From contig NZ_UWPE01000001.1 of assembly GCF_900604955.1 (NCBI RefSeq), forward strand, positions 124,001 through 188,000: 64,000 nucleotides of DNA, read 5' to 3'. The translations under genes were made by a program, and so were the position numbers. Under the pieces are notes generated by a model. The model made no database searches. It worked only from the letters and a program-made list of their open reading frames with translations, and had not been told where the DNA came from. Positions 53,574 through 61,940 of this stretch are shown here, piece by piece (positions within the stretch are counted from its first letter, which is position 1; each line of letters opens with the position of its first letter). The stretch comes from Neoactinobaculum massilliense. Lineage in GTDB: Bacteria; Actinomycetota; Actinomycetes; Actinomycetales; Actinomycetaceae.

Positions 53574-53996
53574 ATGACGGTGAAAGAGAAGCTTGTGGGC
53601 GCCAAAGTAGGAGATCAGCTATTTAGCACCACCGAACACATTGAACGTGACGCGATGGTGCGCTACGCCGGCGCCAGCGGTGATTTTAATACGATTCACT
53701 ACAACGATGCCGCAGCAAAGGCTGCCGGCCTACCCGGTGTGATCGCACACGGCATGCTCACCATGGGCATCATCGGCTCACTGGTTGAGAACTGGTTGGG
53801 TGACGTGGCGGCCGTGAAGAGCTTTACCACTCGCTTTAGCGCCATGCTGGTAGTGGATGGCACCACGGGTGCGGATCTTACGGTGAGTGGCACGCTTGCC
53901 GAACTAACGGAGGATTCGGCCACCATTGAGGTATCGGCCGTCAGTGGCGAGGGCCAAAATATTGTGACAAATACTGAAGTGGTGGTGGCACTATGA
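53574..53996 (+). CDS. MaoC-like dehydratase, catalytic subunit (HadB-like)
   Basis: The 140-residue hot-dog protein has the hydratase-2 motif ASGDFNTIHYNDAAAKAAGLPGVIAHGMLTMGI, with the catalytic Asp and His near residues 38 and 43. With the preceding subunit it should form an (R)-specific enoyl-CoA hydratase/3-hydroxyacyl dehydratase. The start lies 2 bp after the partner's stop and its stop overlaps the next start (ATGA), which shows tight coupling. Confidence 0.9.
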   Translation: MTVKEKLVGAKVGDQLFSTTEHIERDAMVRYAGASGDFNTIHYNDAAAKAAGLPGVIAHGMLTMGIIGSLVENWLGDVAAVKSFTTRFSAMLVVDGTTGADLTVSGTLAELTEDSATIEVSAVSGEGQNIVTNTEVVVAL

Positions 53997-55189
53997 CCAG
54001 CGAACACGTAACAGAATCGTCGGTCACCTTCCGCGATCTTGGCAGCGTTCATGCTGCCGTCATCACGCTGGATAACGGTGAGGAGCACCGCCCAAACACG
54101 TTTGGAATTGGCGGCGTGCGTTCCTTCGAGAAGGCGATGGATCAGGTAGAGGAGGCCGTATCCTCGGGCCAAGCGGGCGCGTTGGTGGTGACCGGAAAGC
54201 ACGGCTCATTCCTGGCCGGTGCTGATATCAACCACTTCCTAGAGCTCGGATCCTTTGAGGAGGCATACGGCTACACCTCATCCGGCAAAGCGGCATTTCT
54301 CCGGATACGTCAGCTGTCCGTGCCCAGCATCGCTCTACTTGACGGTATGGCGCTGGGCGGTGGTCTTGAGCTTTCCCTCTTCTGCAACTACCGCGTAGCC
54401 ACGGAGGCCACCAGGTTCCTAGGTTTCCCGGAGGCATACCTCGGGCTCCTGCCCGGGTGGGCCGGTTCCTACAACCTGTCGCGGCTGGTTGGTGCGGATA
54501 AGGCGCTCCGGATACTGGTGGATAATCCGCTGGCCGGAAACCGCTTCCTCAGCCCGCAGGATGCAAAGGAACTCGGGGCGCTGGACGCACTCGTCCCGGA
54601 CATCGAGGCGGCATGGGCAGCAGCCGCGGATATCCTGGCCAATCCGCCACAGCGTACGGACCCTGCGCAGGACGCACAGGCATGGGACGACGCCGTTGCC
54701 AAGCGAGAGGCCGCCGTAGCCGAGCACGTTCGCGTGACGGGCTCACCCGCTGTGCGTCACCTCTTGGATCTGGTGGTGAAGGCACGTACGGCCAAGCTGG
54801 GTGAAACCTTCGAGGAAGAATCGCGCGCTGTCGCCGAGGCCATGATGCTCGATGAGGAGCGGCGCAACCTTTACGGCTTTGGGATCCTTTCCCACCGTCC
54901 GAAGCCGGATGATCCGGACCTCGGTCCGGTGGCGAACGCACTCGCGACGGCTGCCGGGGACCTCCCCGAGCGGCTGGAAGGCGTGAGCGTGGAGGATATT
55001 CGTCCCCATGCCCCGGCGCTCACCGCAGCTGTGCAACGCCTCATCACCGAAGGATGGACTCCGCGTCAAATCGATACCGCGGCGCTCCGGAACCTGAAGT
55101 GGCCCGTCTACTTTGGCGGAATTACTCCGGTGCTTGATGCGCTCACGGGTGAGCATATTCTGCCGGCCGGTGTGGCAACCGTGAAGTAA
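53993..55189 (+). CDS. Enoyl-CoA hydratase/isomerase family protein
   Basis: The 398-residue protein has a crotonase fold in the first 250 residues: GALVVTGKHGSFLAGADINHF (oxyanion part), IALLDGMALGGGLELSLFCNYRVATE and FLGFPEAYLGLLPGWAGSYNLSRLVG. This resembles the hydratase half of FadB-type multienzymes. The last 140 residues are a helical extension without the dehydrogenase domain. It probably hydrates or isomerises enoyl-CoA in the same pathway as the MaoC pair. The start overlaps the upstream stop. Confidence 0.9.
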   Translation: MTSEHVTESSVTFRDLGSVHAAVITLDNGEEHRPNTFGIGGVRSFEKAMDQVEEAVSSGQAGALVVTGKHGSFLAGADINHFLELGSFEEAYGYTSSGKAAFLRIRQLSVPSIALLDGMALGGGLELSLFCNYRVATEATRFLGFPEAYLGLLPGWAGSYNLSRLVGADKALRILVDNPLAGNRFLSPQDAKELGALDALVPDIEAAWAAAADILANPPQRTDPAQDAQAWDDAVAKREAAVAEHVRVTGSPAVRHLLDLVVKARTAKLGETFEEESRAVAEAMMLDEERRNLYGFGILSHRPKPDDPDLGPVANALATAAGDLPERLEGVSVEDIRPHAPALTAAVQRLITEGWTPRQIDTAALRNLKWPVYFGGITPVLDALTGEHILPAGVATVK

Positions 55190-55200
55190 CCGAGCGCCGT

Positions 55201-55235
55201 GGGGTGGGGAGGATTTTCCTCCCCACCCCTTTATT
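55201..55235 (+). terminator. Rho-independent terminator after the hydratase gene
   Basis: GGGGTGGGGAGG (55201-55212) pairs perfectly with CCTCCCCACCCC (55218-55229) around a 5-nt loop, then TTTATT follows. It separates this operon from the convergent acyl-CoA ligase gene. Confidence 0.9.
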
Positions 55236-55262
55236 GGGCCGCGATGAAGCGGCCCGGACCTA

Positions 55263-56920
55263 CTACTTAGCGCCCGCGACGTCGTCGTAATGAGGGAACC
55301 AGGGGAGACCCGGTGAATGAAGAATGGCAACGGCCTCGCGGATTCCCTTGCGGTCCACCTTGCCGGAGGAATTGAGAGGGAGCTGGTCGAGGACCTCCAC
55401 GTAGCGCGGCAGCTTGTAATGTGCGAGCCTACCGTCAAGGAACTGACGCACGTCCTCAACGGTGGGTTTGGGTGCGCCCGGAGCGGGGACGATCACCGCG
55501 AGGGGGCTCTCACCCCAGCGGCGGTTTTCCAGGCCCACCACGCATACGTCCTTGACCCACGTGGCGGTACCCAGCACGCGTTCGATCTCCGCGGGATAAA
55601 TATTCTCGCCGCCGGAAATAATGAGGTCCTTGCGGCGGCCGCGCAGCTCAATGAAACCCTCGGCGTCTTTCGAGGCGAGATCTCCGGTATGAAGCCAGCC
55701 ATCCGGAGCGAAATCCTTATTAGCCTCAATATTTCCCCAATAGCAGGGTGCCACGTTCTTGCCGTGCACCATGATCTCGCCGACGGTGCCCGTGGGGGCC
55801 TCGCTGCCGTCGGGAAGCGCAATGCGCACGCGCGTTTCCTCGCACTCCTTGCCGACGGAGGTCGGGTGCATGGGGAAGTCTCTGGGGTCAAGTACCGTAC
55901 TCAGCCCAAGTGTCTCTGTCATGCCCCACGCGTGGTACATGGGGACACCCCGGTCCTTGAAGCGCGTGAGAAGCTCCTGCGAAGCGCTCGCACCGCCCAC
56001 CAGCGCCACCTCGAGGCTCGAGAGGTCCGTGGTGGGGAACGCGGGATGGCGCGACATGGCGTCATACATCGATGGCACTCCAAATACGGAGGTGACATGC
56101 TCGCGTTCGATGAGCATGAGCGCCCGGCCGACGTCGAACTGGCGCTGCAGCACTACCACGCCGCCGCTCAAAAACGTTTGTAGCGTAAGCGAGTGGAACC
56201 CACCCACGTGGGCGAAAGGTGCGAATGCTAGCGTGGTTTGGAATGCACTGGGCTGGAACGCGGCGGTGAAATTGTTCCAGGAGGCGTGAATATTACCGAG
56301 CGTTTGGCACACGCCCTTCGCGCGTCCTGAACTGCCGGAGGTGTACTGGAGCATGGCGAGTGAGGTGCTAGTGCCGGGCTCGGGTGCGACGGGCCCGGAG
56401 GGATCGACACGGCTGAAGCGCATCCAATGGGGGTCGACGCCGCTTACAGGATTTTCGAGGTCGTCGACCACCCCTTTTGTGGCAACGAGTGTGACGCCCC
56501 ATCGGTCCATATTGTTGGCCTCTTCGGGTCCAAAAACCGCGACTCTGGCGCCGCAATCGGCCACGATATCCCGTGCCTCAACCGGGGAGAGGCGGAAATT
56601 AAGGGGAACAAACACTGCGCCCAGGCGGGAGCAGGCGAGAAAGAGTACGAAATGCGTGGAGACGTTGCGGCGCATGAACGTCACGCGGTCACCCTTTTCC
56701 ACTCCGAGTGTCCGGAGTGCCGATGCCGCGAGAGCTACCTGCGCCGCGATGTCCCGCCGCGTCCACTTACGGTCCACCGATACCAGGGCGAGGGCATGCG
56801 GGTTTTCCGCAGTTAAGCAGTTAATTCGTCAAATCTCAATGCCGGTGTTTGCTGCGGTGTTTCTTTCGATGCCGACTTCGTTGCCGGTGTTGACTCTGTG
56901 ACCTTGTTGGACGCATCCAT
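55263..56920 (-). pseudogene. Acyl-CoA ligase (AMP-forming), frameshifted by an 8-bp tandem duplication
   Basis: The gene encodes an ANL-family acyl-CoA synthetase: LQYTSGSSGRAKGVCQT (P-loop), YHAWGMTETLG, GWLHTGDLASKDAEGFIELRGRRKDLI and the C-terminal Lys in LNSSGKVDRKGI. The real start appears to be ATG 56920 (MDASNKVTES) with GAGGAAA upstream, but that frame stops at 56813 after 35 codons. TTAACTGC is present twice in tandem (plus coordinates 56809-56824). With one copy removed the frame reads on as FDELTAENPHALALVSVDRKW and gives 549 residues. As it stands, the second part can start only at GTG 56777 (504 residues without the N-terminus). It lies in a CaiC-like position, divergent from the dehydrogenase. 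Confidence 0.85.
56809..56824 (-). repeat. 8-bp tandem duplication breaking the acyl-CoA ligase frame
   Basis: GCAGTTAA occurs twice back to back on the plus strand (TTAACTGC on the coding strand). Eight is not a multiple of three, so the second copy shifts the frame and brings in the TAA at 56813-56815. Confidence 0.9.
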
Positions 56921-57206
56921 TGCATTTCCTCACAGTTTTGTGGTGCCTATTCCGCGCCGTTTGTAGTGCAGCACACCCGCATGCCATCACCGTACATCGC
57001 CAGATATGGAACGTTTTCTAGTCAACCCGATATTTACTGATTTACTGCACAAATGGGCACCAAAGTCCCGGATGAATAAGCGAGCGATTGGTCACAATTA
57101 GAGTGTCCCGGGCCAAGGTGGCCGGTACTACGTCACGGAGCGAAGCGGCTGACACCAATGGTGGTGGGTGGCGCAGGGTGACTGAAATGAACCAGGAGAT
57201 GAAGAG
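56921..57206. promoter_or_regulatory. Divergent promoter region between ligase and dehydrogenase
   Basis: This 286-bp region must hold the promoters for the divergent ligase and dehydrogenase-fix operons. It is relatively A+T-rich around 57010-57060. ATTTACTG is present twice in tandem at 57032-57047, another 8-bp duplication. I cannot assign -10/-35 boxes with confidence. Confidence 0.5.
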
Positions 57207-58362
57207 ATGGCAGATTTTAGCTTGACCGAGGAGCAGCAACTCCTGCTTGACAGCCTCGATACTGTTATCGCGGAATCTGCCACACCGGAGTACGTGGCGA
57301 AGATTGATTGATCGTGAGCACAAGCCGCCAACAGAATTCCGCAAAGCGCTGGTAGATGCCGGTTTCATGAGCCTTGGCTACCCCGAGGAATACGGCGGGA
57401 CGCCGGTAGATTTCACCACCATGTGCCTCATCGGCATGCGGGTAGCCGCTTCCGGCCTCAACCTCGGTTACTCCACTGAAATCCTCCAGGTGATGGATAT
57501 TCTGGAATTCGGCAGTGAGGAGCAGAAGAAGGCTGTACTGGAGTCCGTGCAGGCTGGCGCCGGCCCCTTCGCCCTCTCCTTCACTGAGCCCGGTGCCGGT
57601 TCGGATTCCTCCTCGATGAAGATGACGGCCGTGCACAAGGACGGCAAGGTGACCTTCAACGGCACCAAGACCCTCATCACGAATGCGGTGGGCGCCGACT
57701 ACCTGCTGACGATGGCGCGTGACCCCGAAGAAGAGGATCCGAAGAAGCAGATCTCCATGTACCTGGTGCCGGCTAATGCTGAGGGCATCGAGATTTCCCC
57801 GATCCAGAAGATGCCGTGGCACACCACCTCCTCCTCGGAGATCTACTACAACAACGTGACGGTTGATGAATCCTGCCTGGTGGGCACGAAGGGTAACGGC
57901 TTCATCCAGCTCATGAAGAACTTTGAGCTTGAGCGCATCATGACGGCCACGCAGTCCTACGGCCTCGCCAAGGCGGCCTTCGACGATGCTGCCACCTACG
58001 CGGGCCAGCGCATCCAGTTCGGCAAGCCAATCGGCTCCTTCCAGCTAATTCAGGAGAAGCTCACGGATATGGTCATCAAGCTGGAGAACATGAAGAACAT
58101 GATTCTCCACTCCGCGTGGGCCGTGGACAATCACTGCCTGGATCGCAAGGAAGCGGCCATGGTCAAGCGCTACTGCTCCATTGAGGGCTTCAATGTGGCG
58201 GACGCGGCCATGCAGATCTTCGGCGGTGTGGGCATTACGGAAGGTCTCCGCATCGAGAGGCTCTGGCGTGATACGCGTGCACACCGCTTCGGTGGTGGCA
58301 CTGACGAGATCATGGTGCACATCGTGGGCCGTCAGATTGTCCGTGAGCACGCGCAGAAGTAG
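57207..58362 (+). pseudogene. Acyl-CoA dehydrogenase (CaiA-like), frameshifted by a 4-bp tandem duplication
   Basis: The gene encodes a flavin acyl-CoA dehydrogenase close in layout to crotonobetainyl-CoA reductase CaiA: FMSLGYPEEYGGTPVDF, FALSFTEPGAGSDSSSM, GTKTLITNAVGADYLL, and IERLWRDTRAHRFGGGTDEIM at the C-terminus. The ATG at 57207 (MADFSLTEEQ, AGGAGATGAAG upstream) opens a frame that stops at 57309 after 34 codons. GATT is present twice in tandem at 57302-57309; removing one gives VAKIDREHKPPTEFRKAL and a 383-residue protein of normal length. As it stands no full-length enzyme can be made by simple translation. The gene heads the dehydrogenase-fixABCX operon. Confidence 0.87.
57302..57309 (+). 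repeat. 4-bp tandem duplication breaking the dehydrogenase frame
   Basis: GATTGATTGAT (57302-57312) contains a repeated GATT unit. The extra 4 bp shift the frame and create the TGA at 57309-57311. Confidence 0.88.
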
Positions 58363-58393
58363 CGGCAGAATCTCGAGGTTTGGAGAAAGATAG

Positions 58394-59167
58394 ATGAGCA
58401 TTGTTGTTGCGTACAAGTGGGCGGCAAACCCGCAGGATGCCAACGTACGCGGAGACGGCACGGTTGATTGGGGCCGCGCCAAGGCATCGGTTTCTGATTA
58501 CGACGCCGTAGCGATCGAGGTGGGACGCCAGCTCGCCACGGAGTTGGGGACAGAACTGGTCGGTGTGTGCGTTGGCGGTAAAGGTGCCGCCTCCCCCATG
58601 GCCAAGAAGTCCGCGCTTTCACGCGGGCTGGACCGTGTGATCGTGGTGTCGGATGAGTCCCTTGAGCATGCCGAGTCCACGGAAACGGGGCTGGTGCTAG
58701 CTGAGGCGATTCGCGGTATCCCGGATGTAACGGCCGTGATCACGGGGGATTCCTCGGTGGATCTTGGCGCGCAAATTGTACCGGCCGTGGCCGCTGGCGC
58801 GCTCGGATGGCTGGCCCTCTCCTCCGTGGAAAAGGTGAGCGCGTCCGGCAGCACGCTACAGGTGGAACGCGTGGTGCCGGAGGGAACGCAGGTTGTGACC
58901 GTGACCGGGCCCGCCATTCTCTCCGTTACCTCGGAGGCCCTCACGCCGAAGATTCCTTCGATGAAGGACATTCTCTCGGCAGGAAAGAAGCCATCCGAGC
59001 AGGTGGAGCTCTCGACGCTTTCTCCGGCCCCGGTCGCTGAGGTCAAGGTGGTGGCTACGGCCAAGCCGGCGCTCAAGGCCCGTAAGGGTGAAGTCATTGA
59101 TGGATCGGATCCGGAGGCGGCAGCAGCACAGCTGGTATCCGCGCTTCGCGGCGATAGCGTTCTGTGA
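58394..59167 (+). CDS. fixA: Electron transfer flavoprotein beta subunit FixA
   Basis: FixA is the small ETF subunit of the FixABCX complex. The 257-residue protein begins MSIVVAYKWAANPQDANVRGDGTVDWGRAKASVSDYDAVAIE and contains VCVGGKGAASPMAKKSALSRGLDRVIVVSDE and the ADVRGAA-like C-terminal part in divergent form. The length matches FixA. GAGAAAGA precedes the ATG. The TGA overlaps a potential GTG start of fixB. FixA and FixB transfer electrons to the linked dehydrogenase. Confidence 0.92.
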   Translation: MSIVVAYKWAANPQDANVRGDGTVDWGRAKASVSDYDAVAIEVGRQLATELGTELVGVCVGGKGAASPMAKKSALSRGLDRVIVVSDESLEHAESTETGLVLAEAIRGIPDVTAVITGDSSVDLGAQIVPAVAAGALGWLALSSVEKVSASGSTLQVERVVPEGTQVVTVTGPAILSVTSEALTPKIPSMKDILSAGKKPSEQVELSTLSPAPVAEVKVVATAKPALKARKGEVIDGSDPEAAAAQLVSALRGDSVL

Positions 59168-59181
59168 GGAGCAGGGGAGAA

Positions 59182-60075
59182 ATGAGCACATACATTCTGG
59201 TTGCCGGTGATGCCGGTATTGATAATCTCCTTGCCCTCGCTGGCTCGGATTCCGTGGCCGTAGTAGCGGGCAGTCGCGAGGTAGCGGACGCGGTAGCCGC
59301 CTCGGGTGTGGGCGCCGTCAAGTGGCTGGGCGAACCGGGAGATACGCCGCTGGAGGCATTTGCCCCCGCTGCCGCACAGGTGGTGGCTGAGGGCGCTCCG
59401 GACATTATCCTCGCCACCACGCGCGGCGCAGATCGGGTGCTACTCGGTGCGGCCGCCGCAAAGGTGGGTGCACCAATCTTTAAGATGGCATCCGACGTGA
59501 AGCATGAGGGAGATACCACCACGGTGACGCGGTCCGTGTACGGCGGGGTTGCGCAGAACACCGTGGAGGTGCACGGCCCCGTGGCACTTCTCATGGAGCC
59601 CGGTGCGCCGGCCACGGGTGGTAGCGCCGCGGTTGAGGAGGTTGCGGGCGCGCCGTTGGAAGGCGTGACTATCACTGAACGGCGTCCGGCTGACCACGAT
59701 TCGGTTGATCTCACGCAGGCGGCCAAGGTAGTTGCCGTTGGCCGTGGCCTGAAGAAGCAGGAGGATCTCCCGCTTATCCAAGGCCTGGCCGATGCGCTGG
59801 GCGCCGAGGTGGCGTGCTCGCGTCCGCTGGCTGAGGGGCTCGATTGGTTCCCGCATGACAGCTATGTGGGCGTCACCGGCCAGCACGTATCGCCAGATCT
59901 CTACGTGGCGGTGGGCATCTCCGGCCAGTTGCAGCACACGGTGGGTGCACGCGGCGCCAAGACGGTGGTGGTCATCAACTCCGATAAGGAGGCCCCCTAC
60001 GTGCAGGAAGCTGATTACGCCATTATCGGCGACCTGTACAGCGTGGTGCCGGCCCTCACAGCAGCGCTCAAGTAG
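59182..60075 (+). CDS. fixB: Electron transfer flavoprotein alpha subunit FixB
   Basis: FixB binds FAD and pairs with FixA. The 297-residue protein has the N-terminal Rossmann-like part (TYILVAGDAGIDNLLALAG, DIILATTRGADRVLLGAAAAK) and the C-terminal FAD domain with VAVGRGLKKQEDLPLIQGLADALGAEVACSRPLAEGLDW, GVTGQHVSPDLYVAVGISGQLQHTVG and VINSDKEAPYVQEADYAIIGDLYSVVPAL. I chose the ATG at 59182 after AGGAGCAGGGG; a GTG at 59164 overlaps fixA. Confidence 0.95.
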   Translation: MSTYILVAGDAGIDNLLALAGSDSVAVVAGSREVADAVAASGVGAVKWLGEPGDTPLEAFAPAAAQVVAEGAPDIILATTRGADRVLLGAAAAKVGAPIFKMASDVKHEGDTTTVTRSVYGGVAQNTVEVHGPVALLMEPGAPATGGSAAVEEVAGAPLEGVTITERRPADHDSVDLTQAAKVVAVGRGLKKQEDLPLIQGLADALGAEVACSRPLAEGLDWFPHDSYVGVTGQHVSPDLYVAVGISGQLQHTVGARGAKTVVVINSDKEAPYVQEADYAIIGDLYSVVPALTAALK

Positions 60076-60112
60076 TACCGGCCACTGAAAATAGAGGGTG
60101 AGAGGATCAATC

Positions 60113-61405
60113 GTGGACGTGGATTTTGACGTCATCGTGGTGGGCGGTGGAGTAGCCGGTTGCGTGACCGCCTACCTACTCGCAAAGGCGGGCCGGGAGG
60201 TGCTCCTCGTGGAGCGCGGTGAGGAACCCGGTGCAAAGAATCTCTCCGGCGACGTGTTCTACTCGCGCGTCATGGAACAGATTTTCCCCGGCTTTGCGAA
60301 GAACGCGCCGGTGGAGCGGCACATTACGCATAACGTGGTGAGCCTGCTCAACGCCACCAGCGCCGTGAACATTGACTACTGGGATCAGCGACTGGCTGAT
60401 CCGGTCAACGCGGTCACGGTGCTGCGTGCCCAACTGGACCCCTGGCTTGCTGAACAGTGTGAGGAGGCCGGCGTCACCATGCTGCCCATGGTGCGCGTGG
60501 ATAAGCTCCTCATAGAGCACGACCAGGTGGTGGGCATTGTTGCCGGCGATGATGTTCTCCGGTCCCACGTGGTGGTGGCGGCCGATGGCGTCAATTCCTT
60601 CCTCGCCCAATACGCGGGGCCGCGGAAGAAGGAACCCCTGAAGAATCTCGCGGTGGGCGTCAAGTCCGTGATTGGCCTCTCGTCCGATACCATTCGGGAA
60701 CGCTTCCACGTGACCGACGACGAAGGGACCGCCTACGCCGTCGTCGGCGATGCAACCGAAGGTGTAGCCGGCGGCGGATTCCTCTACACGAATAAGGAGT
60801 CCATCTCCATCGGGGTGGTGCTGCGGCTTGATGATCTCAAGGCAAAGGCCAAGACATCATCGGAGGTCCACGATCACTTCCTCGCCCATCCCGCGATCGC
60901 GCCGCTGATTGCGGGTGGCGAGATACTCGAGTACGGCTGCCACCTGACCATTGAGGCGGGGCCGGGGATGACGCAGAAGCGTCAAACCTATCCCGGCCTG
61001 GTGCTGGTAGGCGATGCGGCGGGCTTCACCCTCAATACGGGCCTCACAATTCGCGGCATGGATCTGGCGGCGGAGTCCGGCCGGTGCGCGGCGGAGGCCG
61101 TCAACGAGGCACTGGATGTAGAGGACTATTCGCAGGAGGCGATGGACCGCTACGTGGCAAAGTGGCACGACAGCTGGCTGGGCAAGGACATGGCCACCTA
61201 CGCGAAGGCGCCGAAGTTCCTTGAGAACGACGCCATGTATGGGCAGGTGGGTCAGCTCGCCGCGGATGTGTTCTACAACATCTACAACCATGACCTCACG
61301 CCGCGCCGTCACTTGCGGGCGGCCGCGTTTGAGGCGGTGCGCGGTTCGGATTTGAGCTTGAGGCAGCTTGCTCAAATCGGTTTCGGTGCTGTGCGGGCCC
61401 TGTAG
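60113..61405 (+). CDS. fixC: FixC flavoprotein, ETF-quinone oxidoreductase-like
   Basis: FixC is the FAD protein that links FixAB to quinone or to a bifurcating reaction. The 430-residue protein has the dinucleotide fold DFDVIVVGGGVAGCVTAYLLAKAGREVLLVERG, EPGAKNLSGDVFYSRVMEQ, ADGVNSFLAQYAGP and LVLVGDAAGFTLNTGLTIRGMDLAAESGR. The GTG start at 60113 follows GAGAGGA. The gene sits between fixB and fixX as in enterobacterial fix operons linked to carnitine reduction. Confidence 0.95.
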   Translation: MDVDFDVIVVGGGVAGCVTAYLLAKAGREVLLVERGEEPGAKNLSGDVFYSRVMEQIFPGFAKNAPVERHITHNVVSLLNATSAVNIDYWDQRLADPVNAVTVLRAQLDPWLAEQCEEAGVTMLPMVRVDKLLIEHDQVVGIVAGDDVLRSHVVVAADGVNSFLAQYAGPRKKEPLKNLAVGVKSVIGLSSDTIRERFHVTDDEGTAYAVVGDATEGVAGGGFLYTNKESISIGVVLRLDDLKAKAKTSSEVHDHFLAHPAIAPLIAGGEILEYGCHLTIEAGPGMTQKRQTYPGLVLVGDAAGFTLNTGLTIRGMDLAAESGRCAAEAVNEALDVEDYSQEAMDRYVAKWHDSWLGKDMATYAKAPKFLENDAMYGQVGQLAADVFYNIYNHDLTPRRHLRAAAFEAVRGSDLSLRQLAQIGFGAVRAL

Positions 61406-61420
61406 GCGGGAGGAAGAAAC

Positions 61421-61711
61421 ATGACAGATTTCGGTTCGGTGAACGAGCGGCTCTCGAAGGATACGTTCACGACTGATGAAGAAGAGTCGCATATCTCGAT
61501 TGACCAGGAGTTGGCACGCCTAACCGGCGACGCCGACATGCTGTGCCGTATTTGTCCCGCGCACGTGTACAGCAAGGGGGAGGACGGTTCGATCCAGATC
61601 GAATACGCGGCCTGCCTGGAATGCGGTACCTGCTTGGCTATGACGCACCCGGGCGTGCTCCAGTGGCACTATCCACGGGGCGGCATGGGTGTGTCCTTCC
61701 GGGAAGGCTAA
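61421..61711 (+). CDS. fixX: Ferredoxin-like protein FixX
   Basis: The 96-residue protein has four cysteines in a ferredoxin-like pattern: MLCRICPAHVYS and YAACLECGTCLAMTHPGVLQWHYPRGGMGVSFREG, which is the FixX C-terminal signature. It provides the iron-sulfur centre for FixC. GGGAGGAAGAA precedes the ATG. It is the last gene of the operon and is followed by a terminator. Confidence 0.95.
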   Translation: MTDFGSVNERLSKDTFTTDEEESHISIDQELARLTGDADMLCRICPAHVYSKGEDGSIQIEYAACLECGTCLAMTHPGVLQWHYPRGGMGVSFREG

Positions 61712-61744
61712 CGAGAGGGATACAGGCTAGCCGAGCTTAGTTTT

Positions 61745-61779
61745 GCCGGGTGGTGCGGGATGCGCCACCCGGTATTTTT
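61745..61779 (+). terminator. Rho-independent terminator of the fix operon
   Basis: CCGGGTGG and CCACCCGG form a strong stem around a GC-rich inner region, followed by TATTTTT ending at 61779. Confidence 0.85.
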
Positions 61780-61808
61780 ATGCGATCTGGGTGGGTGTGC
61801 CTACTTAC

Positions 61809-61876
61809 GTGGCTTGGGTTCGCGCTATGTCCGTTGAATTTCGTAGCTCGGGTTCGTAACGTAGCTTGGGTTCGTT
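61809..61876. repeat. Short GTAGCTTGGGTTCG direct repeats
   Basis: GTGGCTTGGGTTCG (about 61809), GTAGCTCGGGTTCG (about 61844) and GTAGCTTGGGTTCG (about 61861) recur in the gap between fixX and the convergent udk gene. No function is apparent. Confidence 0.55.
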
Positions 61877-61940
61877 CCGTCCGTGTGAATACTGAGGCCG
61901 GTGCCGGGCTACCGATGCGACTGGTATTTTGTGGCCGGAC

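Noticed and set aside
56680-56777. Taking the ligase as an intact gene starting at GTG 56777
   Set aside because: That start would cut off the conserved N-terminus, has no ribosome site, and ignores the well-formed ATG with ribosome site at 56920 and the exact 8-bp repeat that separates the two frames.
57302-57312. Programmed ribosomal frameshifting in the acyl-CoA dehydrogenase
   Set aside because: There is no slippery heptamer of the X-XXY-YYZ type and no downstream structure is obvious; the exact GATT duplication explains the shift more simply.
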